A DNA stretch of 15,452 nucleotides. Source: Phycisphaerae bacterium. GTDB lineage: Bacteria; Planctomycetota; Phycisphaerae; Tepidisphaerales; Tepidisphaeraceae. Positions within the stretch are counted from its first letter, which is position 1. The number at the start of each line of letters is the position of its first letter. This document shows, piece after piece, positions 6,943-14,800 of the stretch. The stretch lies in NCBI GenBank assembly GCA_014380825.1, contig JACMJD010000647.1, forward strand, positions 1 to 15,452, given 5' to 3'. Made by a program: the position numbers and the translations under genes. The notes beneath the pieces were generated by a model. It was not told the origin of the DNA and ran no database searches. It was given only the letters and a program-made list of their open reading frames with translations.

Positions 6943-7030
6943 GTTGGCGCACTTCCGGTGCGACAACCGCTCCTGGGCTGGAGCGGTCGTCAGCGGACTA
7001 TTGGGCTAATCAAGACCGTTGGGCTAATCA
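6943..7030 (+). promoter_or_regulatory. Structured leader with overlapping hairpins and an 18-bp-spaced direct repeat
   Basis: Hairpin A pairs 6943-6952 with 6958-6967 (9/10). Hairpin B pairs 6962-6973 with 6980-6991 (11/12) around the loop TGGGCT. They share 6962-6967, so both cannot form fully at once. Downstream, TTGGGCTAATCA occurs twice exactly (7001-7012 and 7019-7030), and the loop of hairpin B repeats its core TGGGCT. The GGAGG ribosome-binding site follows at 7038-7042. The arrangement could be an operator pair or an RNA switch; the function is unknown. Confidence 0.45.
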
Positions 7031-7048
7031 GTCGTCTGGAGGCCAGCC

Positions 7049-7759
7049 ATGCTGTCGCGCGCAGGTTTCACGTCAGTCGTGTTGTTGTCGGCACTTTCGG
7101 GCGTCGCGCTCGGCGTGCCGACCGTGGTCATCCCCGAAGAGACTCCCGACTGCGACCCGTTGGTTGTCCCGACACTCGTCGACGAGCTGGGCAACCCGCC
7201 CGCGTTCACGCCGTTCCCTGATGAATTGATCACATCCACGTCCACCTTCACGTCGGTATCGGCGTGCCCGCCGATGGATGCGGCCGGGATGCCGAACGCG
7301 CTGGTTGTCATGACGAACATGACGGTTCGGGCGTTCCGCGACCTCTGGTACGTCGGCGACTTCGGCCCAACACCGGGGGGTGGCCCGCCTCCATTTACCC
7401 CGCTGACTCTGATGAGCAACAGCGATGGCATCATTCACACGCCCGCGTTCATGACGGACAACGGCCTGACGTTCAAGATCGACACGGTGGGAGTAAACAC
7501 GCCCCTGGTGTTTGAGAGCGGCGCGCCCGACGGGATCTTCTCGCCGGGCGAGACTTGGCATTTCATCATCCAGGACTACGTCAACCTCCTTGGCATCCCG
7601 GCGGGTGCGATGGGTTCTATCGGCGTCGCCGGCGGGTCGGCTGCAGGCCCGGCGAGTTCGGGAAGCATCATCGCGATCGAGGTTCCCGAACCCGGTTCGG
7701 CCGGCGCGCTGGGCGCGCTCATCGCAACCCTCGCCGCGCGTAGACGACGCGCGATGTGA
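7049..7759 (+). CDS. PEP-CTERM-type exported protein, unknown function
   Basis: A 236-residue exported protein. A signal peptide spans about residues 1-22 (MLSRAGFTSVVLLSALSGVA). The C-terminus is a PEP-CTERM-like sorting tail: EVPEP (211-215), a short small-residue hydrophobic stretch (GSAGALGALIATLAA) and RRRRAM. In other bacteria such tails are recognised by exosortase, which cleaves and processes the protein for the cell surface; no exosortase gene is in this window. The middle part (30-205) is rich in Pro, Gly, Thr and Phe, with FTPLTLMSNSDGIIHTPAF (116-134) and SPGETWHFIIQDY (165-177), and is probably a beta-rich fold. I recognise no enzyme family. The ATG at 7049 has TGGAGG (7037-7042) six bases upstream. 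Confidence 0.85.
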   Translation: MLSRAGFTSVVLLSALSGVALGVPTVVIPEETPDCDPLVVPTLVDELGNPPAFTPFPDELITSTSTFTSVSACPPMDAAGMPNALVVMTNMTVRAFRDLWYVGDFGPTPGGGPPPFTPLTLMSNSDGIIHTPAFMTDNGLTFKIDTVGVNTPLVFESGAPDGIFSPGETWHFIIQDYVNLLGIPAGAMGSIGVAGGSAAGPASSGSIIAIEVPEPGSAGALGALIATLAARRRRAM

Positions 7760-7784
7760 CAAGACTTTACCCGGCAACCGGGAC

Positions 7785-8000
7785 CTAACCGTGCGGCCCG
7801 GTCTCGCGGCCAATGTGCGACGAAGGCGCGCTTCTCGCTCTCCTCACCACAGGATCCATCGAAATCAGATCGATGCAGGCATCGGGCAGCCCGTTCGACA
7901 AGCTCAGGGCAGGCTTGGTGAGTTGTTCCAGATTATCCCCGCAATAGATCACGCGCGTGTCGAGCAGCGGAGAGGGACGGCCCTTCGTCACCTTCATCAC
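7785..8000 (-). pseudogene. N-terminal remnant of a site-specific DNA methyltransferase gene
   Basis: The frame reads MKVTKGRPSPLLDTRVIYCGDNLEQL (from the ATG at 7997), then LPDACIDLISMDP (7851-7889). This matches the start of adenine-specific, type III/Mod-like methyltransferases, whose usual reading is VIYCGDNLEQLKKLPDACIDLIYIDPPF. Between the two halves an 8-codon insert (PALSLSNG, 7890-7913) corresponds to a widespread short repeat. Homology stops after DP, inside the catalytic DPPF motif, and an unrelated tail runs to a stop at 7785. The likely original start (ATG at 8031, MAKTGSER) is now one frame away. With no catalytic domain it cannot be active. Confidence 0.7.
7890..7913. repeat. 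24-bp PALSLSNG-type repeat inserted in the methyltransferase remnant
   Basis: CCCGTTCGACAAGCTCAGGG plus AGG-side flank occupies exactly eight codons between LEQLTK and LPDACIDL of the remnant. The sequence GTTCGACAAGCTCAGGGC is a short dispersed repeat familiar from many bacterial genomes. The bases flanking it rejoin the protein family in frame, which marks it as an insertion. Confidence 0.6.
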
Positions 8001-8268
8001 GGGCGTGTCGTTCGCTTCCCGTTTTCGCCATGCGAGGGAACATAATCGTGCCGTGCGATGTCAGCAAACGTTGCACGCAGCGCTTGGACCTGAGGCGCGT
8101 CACTCGACTGACGAGACCCATTCTTTTTGCTTTCACCCGCGCATGTAACGGCTGGAGCCCCTATGATATGCGTTGTAGCGACTGCTCCTTCAGACCTACC
8201 CCTATCATCGCCCGTCAGGGTGATCCCGGTTCGCCTGATCCTTTCACTTGCGAGGCAAAGGTGAACCC

Positions 8269-8691
8269 GTGCCCGGTAAGAAACGCGTTTTACTCGTCGA
8301 AGATCACCACGACAGCCGTGAAGTGCTCGCCAAGATCCTGGACAAAGCGGAGTTTGACGTAACCCAGTACGATCATTGCGATCCGGCGGAGCGGCACCTG
8401 GAAGCGTGCGATATGGACATCGCGCTGCTGGACGTGCGGCTTCCCGGCCGCTGCGGCGACGACTTCGGGAAGGAGCTTCGCCAGCGCTGCCCCAAGACGA
8501 TGATCGTCTTCGTCACCGGCGAGGCGATCCTCGAACCGCTCAAGGAAGCCGTGCCCGACTGCTTCGTGATCCGAAAGCCGGTCGATGCACATCTGCTGCT
8601 GGAACTATTGGAATGCTTCAGCTCGGACACCGGCTATAGCTCCCCAATGAAGAAAATGATGGACGACCGAGCCGGGCCCAGCAACATGTGA
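8269..8691 (+). CDS. Stand-alone response-regulator receiver protein
   Basis: A 140-residue protein made up of one CheY-like receiver domain and a short tail. The acidic pair E11-D12 (VLLVEDHHDSRE), the phospho-acceptor D55 (IALLDVRLPG), T83 (VFVTGE) and K103-P104 (IRKPV) are all present, so phosphorylation by a histidine kinase is expected. After the domain (about 118) comes a tail with SSPMKKMMDDRAGPSNM and no DNA-binding or enzymatic output domain. It probably acts by protein contact or as a phosphorelay shuttle. No histidine kinase lies in the window. The GTG at 8269 is chosen because AAAGGTG (8257-8263) sits five bases upstream; a TTG at 8248 would add seven residues. The stop codon lies within a hairpin. 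Confidence 0.9.
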   Translation: MPGKKRVLLVEDHHDSREVLAKILDKAEFDVTQYDHCDPAERHLEACDMDIALLDVRLPGRCGDDFGKELRQRCPKTMIVFVTGEAILEPLKEAVPDCFVIRKPVDAHLLLELLECFSSDTGYSSPMKKMMDDRAGPSNM

Positions 8692-8712
8692 TGGCGGGCC
8701 GGTCCATCACAT
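8686..8712 (+). terminator. Hairpin overlapping the stop codon of the response regulator
   Basis: ATGTGATGG (8686-8694) and CCATCACAT (8704-8712) are exact inverted complements around a 9-base GC-rich loop. The TGA stop (8689-8691) lies in the left arm. No T-run follows, so it is either a weak terminator or a 3'-end stabiliser. Confidence 0.4.
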
Positions 8713-8896
8713 CATCTGCACGTGCTGCACGTCGTTCGCGTTAGCTGAGTGATAACGGTGGCGGAGCTCGCTCGGGTCAATTACAATGCGGGCGCTTCTC
8801 CGGGTGCGGCGCGCTATCGGGCGAGCCGCAGGCATTGGGTGGTCGGGCCGCCACTCTTTTACGTCGCCGATGTCGGCGGCGCGAAAGGGTGCTTCC

Positions 8897-9433
8897 ATGC
8901 CGTTCCCGCTTTCATTCCGTACCGCCTTTGCGATCTCATTGACGGTCTGTCTCTGCGCAGCAGTGCTGGAAGGCCTGTTCGCGGGGCGCAACGTCAAGGC
9001 GACGTTCGCGAGCCTGCGATTTCCGCGCTACTCGCCGCCGCTGTGGGCATGGATCCTCGTCGGCGTCGTGTACTACGTGCTGTTCTTCGTGATCGTGTTT
9101 CGCATCCTGCGAACCGATCAGCACGAGCTGCTGGCGGCGCTGTGCCTCGTGACTGCAACGAAGATGATGTTCATCAACGCGTTCTGGAACCTGCTGTTCT
9201 TCCGTCTGCGCAGCGTGTCGCTGGGCTTGATCCTGGGCGTCCCGTACGCGGTGATGGCGATCGTGCTGTTCGTCTGCCTGCTGCAACTCGACCGCGTGGC
9301 GGCGTGGACACTTTCGCCGTACCTGGTTTATCTGTGCTACGCGAATTACTGGGGATACGGGTTGTGGAAGCTCAATCGCGATGACGATCGCGGAATTGCA
9401 TGTCTCATCGCGGCGTGGCGTGGAAGTAGATGA
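8897..9433 (+). CDS. TspO/MBR-family membrane protein
   Basis: A 178-residue integral membrane protein with about five membrane segments (about 8-28, 50-70, 78-100, 107-131, 137-157), the topology of the TspO/MBR (translocator protein) family. Family marks are YSPPLWAW (45-52, the conserved Pro-Pro-x-Trp after the first helix), NAFWNLLFF (94-102) and LSPYLVYLCYANYWGYGLWKLN (139-160). Bacterial TspO proteins bind porphyrins and influence tetrapyrrole-related or stress responses. The hemL gene is in the same window but not adjacent, so a link is only suggestive. The ATG at 8897 is preceded by AAAGGGTG (8884-8891) at a suitable distance; upstream in-frame starts (8786) add a non-family basic segment and are unlikely. 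Divergence from well-known TspO sequences is considerable, so ligand binding is uncertain. Confidence 0.78.
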   Translation: MPFPLSFRTAFAISLTVCLCAAVLEGLFAGRNVKATFASLRFPRYSPPLWAWILVGVVYYVLFFVIVFRILRTDQHELLAALCLVTATKMMFINAFWNLLFFRLRSVSLGLILGVPYAVMAIVLFVCLLQLDRVAAWTLSPYLVYLCYANYWGYGLWKLNRDDDRGIACLIAAWRGSR

Positions 9434-9697
9434 CCCGAATGTCGCGCAACGTGCCGGACGGTTGGGACCGGCGCTAGTTCGGGTAAGACTCTCACTGCCG
9501 CTGGTCGCCCGGCTGCCGAAATGGCAACTGGGGTTTCACCGCCGCCGAATCACGCATCGCATAACCCGTTTCTCAAAAACAGCTTACGGCGGGACAATCG
9601 ATCCTGATCATGGCACAACCCTTGCTATTGACCACCTAACCCAATCCGCGCGAACCGCGTGGGTTGTGAATTTGAAGAGCTTAAGGAGCTACACATC
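9434..9697. other. Intergenic region before dnaK
   Basis: It holds a nested inverted repeat just after the TspO gene (ACCCGAA 9433-9439 with TTCGGGT 9478-9484; inner GCCGG 9453-9457 with CCGGC 9468-9472) and an AACCCA/TGGGTT pair (9638-9643, 9660-9665) in the dnaK leader. There is no CIRCE operator (TTAGCACTC-N9-GAGTGCTAA), and I could not pick out a clear heat-shock or housekeeping promoter. Confidence 0.5.
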
Positions 9698-11629
9698 ATG
9701 GCAAAAATCATTGGCATCGACCTCGGCACCACCAACAGCGTGGTTGCCATTATGGAAGGCGATCAGCCCAAGGTGCTGATCAACAATCAGGGCAGTCGAC
9801 TGACGCCGTCGGTCGTCGCGTTTACCGAAAAAGGTGAACGCCTCGTCGGGCAGGTGGCCAAGCATCAGCAGGTGACGAATCCGAAGAACACGATCTTCAG
9901 CATCAAGCGATTCATGGGCCGCCGGCACAAGGAAGTGGCGCAGGAAGAGAAGATGGTGCCGTACGAAATCGTCGGCGGGGCGGATGACTTCGTGAAGGTG
10001 CGCGTGCGCGGCAAGGACTACACGCCGGAAGAAATTTCGTCGTTCATCCTTCAGGATTTGCGCAAGACCGCGGAAGATTACCTCGGCGAGAAGGTGACCG
10101 ATGCGGTCATCACCGTGCCGGCTTATTTCAACGACGCCCAGCGCACCGCGACCAAGAACGCCGGTGAGATCGCGGGCTTGAAAGTCCTGCGCGTGCTTCC
10201 GGAACCGACGGCGGCGGCGCTGGCTTACGGGCTTGATAAAAAGAAAAACGAAAAGATCACCGTCTTCGACCTGGGCGGCGGAACGTTTGACGTCTCCGTG
10301 CTCGACGTCGGCGAAGGTGTGTTCGAAGTGCTGTCGATCAACGGCAACACGCACCTCGGCGGTGACGACTTCGATGAAGAGCTCATCAACTTCGTGGCCG
10401 AGGAGTTCCGCAAGAAGGAAGGCGTCGAGCTGCGAAAAGATCCGATGGCCCTTCAGCGCCTGAAAGAGGCGTGCGAGAAGGCGAAGATCGAGCTTTCCAA
10501 CTCGATGGAAACCACGATCAATCTCCCGTTCATCACGGCCGACCAGAACGGTCCGAAGCATTTGCAGACGACCATCACGCGCACGAAATTCGAACAGCTC
10601 ATCACGCCGCTGGTGGAAAAGTGCCGCCAGCCGCTGCTCGATGCGCTCAAGGACGCGAAGCTCAACCCCGAGCAGATCGACGAAGTCGTCCTGGTGGGCG
10701 GATCAACCCGCGTGCCGATGGTGGCGCGCCTGGTGAAAGACCTGTTCAAAGGCAAAGAGCCGAATCGCACGGTCAATCCGGACGAAGTGGTGGCGATCGG
10801 CGCCGCAATTCAAGGCGGCATCGCGACCGGCGAAGTCAAAGACATTCTCGTGCTCGATGCGACGCCGCTGTCACTGGGCGTTGAAACACTGGGCGGCGTG
10901 ATGACCGCGCTCATCCCGCGCAACACGACGATCCCGACTTCGAAGAAAGAAGTGTTCTCAACCGCGAGCGACAACCAGAACGCGGTGACGATCAACGTCC
11001 TGCAAGGCGAGCGCGAGTTCGCGCGAGACAATCGATTGCTCGGCACTTTTAACTTGACTGACATTCCCCCGGCACCGCGGGGTGTGCCGCAGATTGAAGT
11101 GACGTTCAACGTCGACGTGAACGGCATTCTGACCGTGAGCGCGAAAGACCTTGGCACGAGCAAGGAAAACAAGATCACGGTGCAGAACGCCGGCGGTCTC
11201 TCGAAGGACGAGATCGAAAAGATGAAGCGCGATGCCGAAAGCCACGCCGCGGAAGACAAGAAGCGGCGTGAGGTGATCGATCTGAAAAACCAGGGCGAAA
11301 ACCTGGTGTATCAGACCGAAAAGTCCGTCAAAGATTACGGCGAAAAGGTGTCCGCCGACGTTCGCGGGAACATCGAAAGCGCGATCAACGCGTTGAAGGA
11401 TGCGCTCAAGACCGACGACGCCGATGCCATCAAGAAGACGATGGAGAACCTCACGAACGTGAGCTACAAACTGGCCGAAGAGATGTACAAGCAGCAAGGC
11501 GGCCAGCCCGGCGCCGCGCCGGGCGGAGCAGCGGGCGGTCCGGCGCCGGAAGCGCAAACCGATCGCGGCACGACCGACAAGAAGAAAGACGAAGACGTGA
11601 TCGACGCGGAGTACGAAGTCAAAGAATAG
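9698..11629 (+). CDS. dnaK: Molecular chaperone DnaK (Hsp70)
   Basis: A 643-residue Hsp70 chaperone that binds exposed hydrophobic peptide segments in an ATP-driven cycle with DnaJ and GrpE. ATPase-domain marks are [12 protein letters not shown] (5-16, phosphate loop 1), [13 protein letters not shown] (137-149), [12 protein letters not shown] (167-178), [14 protein letters not shown] (189-202, phosphate loop 2) and [13 protein letters not shown] (330-342). The interdomain linker is [13 protein letters not shown] (382-394), followed by the beta-sandwich substrate domain (to about 500), the helical lid (to about 600) and a Gly/Pro/Ala-rich tail ending [13 protein letters not shown], like the conserved EEVK-type ends. 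The ATG at 9698 has AAGGAG (9683-9688) nine bases upstream. Neither dnaJ nor grpE adjoins, so the gene appears monocistronic with its own terminator. Confidence 0.98.
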   Translation: MAKIIGIDLGTTNSVVAIMEGDQPKVLINNQGSRLTPSVVAFTEKGERLVGQVAKHQQVTNPKNTIFSIKRFMGRRHKEVAQEEKMVPYEIVGGADDFVKVRVRGKDYTPEEISSFILQDLRKTAEDYLGEKVTDAVITVPAYFNDAQRTATKNAGEIAGLKVLRVLPEPTAAALAYGLDKKKNEKITVFDLGGGTFDVSVLDVGEGVFEVLSINGNTHLGGDDFDEELINFVAEEFRKKEGVELRKDPMALQRLKEACEKAKIELSNSMETTINLPFITADQNGPKHLQTTITRTKFEQLITPLVEKCRQPLLDALKDAKLNPEQIDEVVLVGGSTRVPMVARLVKDLFKGKEPNRTVNPDEVVAIGAAIQGGIATGEVKDILVLDATPLSLGVETLGGVMTALIPRNTTIPTSKKEVFSTASDNQNAVTINVLQGEREFARDNRLLGTFNLTDIPPAPRGVPQIEVTFNVDVNGILTVSAKDLGTSKENKITVQNAGGLSKDEIEKMKRDAESHAAEDKKRREVIDLKNQGENLVYQTEKSVKDYGEKVSADVRGNIESAINALKDALKTDDADAIKKTMENLTNVSYKLAEEMYKQQGGQPGAAPGGAAGGPAPEAQTDRGTTDKKKDEDVIDAEYEVKE

Positions 11630-11658
11630 TCCGGTCGATGTTCATCGAAAGAGCCCGA

Positions 11659-11694
11659 AGAGCCCGCAGGTTAGCCTGCGGGCTCTGCTTTTTT
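11659..11694 (+). terminator. Rho-independent terminator of dnaK
   Basis: The 12-bp perfect arms AGAGCCCGCAGG (11659-11670) and CCTGCGGGCTCT (11675-11686) enclose a TTAG loop. GC and six T residues (11689-11694) follow. It lies 29 bp after the dnaK stop and is the clearest terminator in the window. Confidence 0.95.
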
Positions 11695-11778
11695 CCCGCT
11701 TGTCTGCCCGGCGCGTAACCAGCATCACGGCGGGGCTAAAAGGGCCATTTTCATAGGCAGGAAAGTCGAAATTCGTCG

Positions 11779-11806
11779 TTGATCCATCGGGCCAGGACGC
11801 TATTCT
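11779..11806 (+). promoter_or_regulatory. Candidate promoter of the lysyl-oxidase-like gene
   Basis: TTGATC (11779-11784) and TATTCT (11801-11806), 16 bases apart, each match the sigma-70 consensus at 4/6 positions. Transcription would start near 11813 and leave a leader of about 65 bases. This was judged by eye only. Confidence 0.35.
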
Positions 11807-11878
11807 ATAGCCGCATTTGAGATAAGGGCTTCCGGTCTGGTTCGAAGTCTCCACAAGTCATAGAACAGGATGTTCAAT

Positions 11879-14800
11879 ATGAACCGTTCTTCTCGTCGGG
11901 TTCGCTGTGCGTTCGTCGTCGAACAGGCTTGCTTTGAAACGCTTGAAGCGCGCCGCATGCTCCACGCCGGGCATATGCATGTCGGCCTCGGGCAGCCGGG
12001 GTATGTGTTGACCGACCACGTGTTGCAATCGGACTTCGTTCGGCAGCATCCGGAGCTGGCCGGGAAGGATCTGTGGGATGCGAGCACGTTTGATCCCAAG
12101 GGCACCGGCGACACGCGTCAGTTCCTGTACGACCCGCACATGGTCATCGACGAACGGGTTTTTCCTGCTCCGACGCCGGGACTCAACGCCGCCGCCGTTA
12201 CGGCGCTGCCGGACATCGTGCCGCTGAAGTATGGCACGTATCTTTCGCCCTATATCGACACGACGGAAATCACCGGCCGAAATCTCATGCGCTTCAGCAG
12301 CGCGGTTGGCAACATGGGTCCGGGTCCGCTCAGTCTGGTCAGTTCCAACGGAGCAGTCGATCCGCAGGGCCGGCAGATCGTGACGCAGAACGTGTACAAG
12401 TATGATGCGGTGACGGAGACGTTCTCGTTCGACTACGCGCGCGACGCCGGCCGGTTCGTCTGGCACAGTGGGCACGGGCACTTCCACTTCGAAGGTTACG
12501 CGCGATATCGCCTGCTTCAGAACAACGGCGGCGTGCCCGGCGCGGTCGTGAACCGACCGGACGGCTCGCCGGCGATCGGGGACAAGATCGGCTTCTGCCT
12601 GATCAACATCCTCAACACCTTCACGCGTCCTGATACTGGTACCAGTTCCAGCTCACTGCCAGGATGGAATGATTCCGGCCAGCCAGGAACTGGCTGCGGG
12701 TTCCTCCAGGGAATCAGCGTCGGCAAAGCCGACGTTTACGATTCCGTTTACGACGGCCAGTGGATCGACGTGACCGGCGTGCCCAACGGAAACTATTTCC
12801 TTGAAGTCACGATGGACGCCGACAACGTCGTGTTGGAATCTAACGAAAATAACAACGTCGCGTTGGTCGCCTACAACCTGCAAGCGAACCCACCGAGCGG
12901 CGGCATCCAGGCGGATCGCTTTGAGCCCAACAACACGTTCGCCACCTCAACCGACCTCGGTGAATCGGGCCTGCAAACCCAGGCGGGCTTGACGATCCAC
13001 ATCACGGATGAATCCGACTACTTCAAATTCGTCGCGACCAGTTCCGGAAACTCGTCGGTGCAACTGACGGTCGGCAATCGCGACGTCAATTTGTATCTGT
13101 ATGATTCCAATCAGAACCTGCTCGGCATCTCCACCAGCCCTGCGAACGGCCCGATGACCGAGACCGTCAACTGGAACTTCGTGAAGGGCCAGACCTATTA
13201 CGTGCTCGCCCGCGGGTTCGGCACGGACACCGGCACGGGCGGCGTGAGCAGCAGCTACGCGGTGAAGATCAACGTCAACCCAACCGTCGACGCGCTCGCG
13301 CCGACGCCGCAGGCCACGCCAGGTACGCCAGGCGTGCTGCGCATTTTCCGCAACGGGCCGACCAGCTCGCCGCTGACGGTCAATCTCACCTATTCCGGCA
13401 CCGGCGTCGCGGGCGTTGATTACGACGCGCTGCCGGCCCAGGTGATCATCGGAAACGAAACCAGCTACTTCGACTTGGCCGTCACCATCAAGCCGAATGC
13501 GAACCTGGGCGCCGGCAAGACGGTCATCGCCAACGTCAGCGCCAGCAGCGCGTATGCGATCGGCACAAACGGTGCGACGATCTCGCTAATCGACAACGTC
13601 GCGCCGACGAACGTCAGCCAGGGATTCTCATACGCTGCCTCGCCGCAAGCGCTGACATTCCGGTTTAGCGAAAACGTCCAACCGAGTCTTGCAGCAAGCG
13701 ACTTGTCGCTGATGAACCTGACCACCGGCCTGCCGATGAACGCGAACGCGGTGGCGTGGGATTCACTCACGAATACCGCATCGTTCACGTTCAGCAGCCC
13801 GCTGCCAAACGGCAGCTACAACGCCGTCGTCGCGGGCGCTAATGTCACCGATCCATCCGGCAACGCGCTGACCGGCGACGCCGTCTACAACTTCATCTGG
13901 GCCAGCGGCAGCGGCGCGCAGGATGTCTTCCGCATCGATCGGGATGCGCCTGGGACAAACGTTCGCGTCTATTTCAACAGTGCATCGCCGAGCTACGTCG
14001 GTGATGGTGGGGCGCTGAACGGCATCTTCCTCGTCGGTGGCGATGGCGATGACCTGTTCACGCTCGACCTGGCCAACGGCGCGGCGACGCCTTCGGCTCA
14101 GTTCATCATCAACGGCGGAAACAACAACGATACGCTGGCGGTCGTCGGAACTGCAGGCGCCGAGACGATCGCGTTCAATGCATCGACGGTCGTCGTCGGC
14201 GGTGCGACAGTCACTCACTCCAACCTCGAGAGCGCAGGCTTCAACGGACTTGGCGGGTTCGACACGGTGAACGTCAACGGCGGGCCGACCGTCACATTCT
14301 CAGCCAGCCAGAAGTTCGACGCGCTGAACATCGCGTCGGGCGCATCGGCCCGAGTGGCGGGCGGGGCAGGCGTCGCAATCGTCACGCGCGCGCTGACAAT
14401 CGCCGGCACGGGCACGCTGGATCTCAACGACAGCGCGCTCGTCCTCGACTACACGGGCGCGACCGGATTGACGTCGATCCAGTCGCTGATCAACTCCGGC
14501 CGCGCGGGGGGCGCTTGGACCGGCCCTGGTCTGACCAGCACCGCGGCGCGCAATGCAAGTCCGAAAAACACCACGCTCGCCGCGATCGAAGCGACGGATT
14601 ACAAGCTGGCCAACGGCGCGGCCGCGCTGTTCGCGGGTGAATCGGTCGACACGTCCGCCGTGCTCGTGCGTTACACCTATTACGGCGACTCGGACTTCAA
14701 CGGAATCGTCGACTTCGACGACTACAGCCGCGTCGACGCCGGCTTCAACGGCAACAACACCGGCTGGTTCAACGGCGACGTCGACGGCAACGGCATCGTC

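Larger units (their letters stand above)
6115..7048. other. 0.9-kb region with no convincing gene, rich in inverted repeats
   Basis: Open frames exist (the longest is 184 codons on the minus strand, 6372-6926), but they lack family signatures, show mixed codon-third-base composition and run through the repeat structures. The region holds a small hairpin (GCTCGCC 6546-6552 with GGCGAGC 6564-6570), a large inverted repeat (6701-6809), a tight palindrome (6812-6834), an AT-rich stretch (6875-6920) and the structured leader of the PEP-CTERM gene. It looks like accumulated repeat debris between hemL and the next gene. Confidence 0.6.
7760..8268. other. Intergenic region holding a gene remnant
   Basis: Apart from the methyltransferase remnant described separately, this 0.5 kb holds only a short GC hairpin after the PEP-CTERM gene (CCCGG 7770-7774, CCGGG 7778-7782; no T-run). 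From about 8032 to 8250 there is unassigned sequence with no coding signature and no clear promoter for the response-regulator gene. Confidence 0.55.

Noticed and set aside
7001..7030. CRISPR-like array from the 12-bp direct repeat
   Set aside because: Only two copies with a 6-bp gap; too short for repeats and spacers.
8749..9384. Plus-strand open frame of 211 codons
   Set aside because: Out-of-frame shadow of the TspO-family gene; the other frame shows the membrane segments and family motifs.
9434..9697. CIRCE heat-shock operator upstream of dnaK
   Set aside because: Neither half-site (TTAGCACTC or GAGTGCTAA) is present.
9689..10561. Minus-strand open frame of 290 codons inside dnaK
   Set aside because: Antisense shadow of a fully recognised gene.
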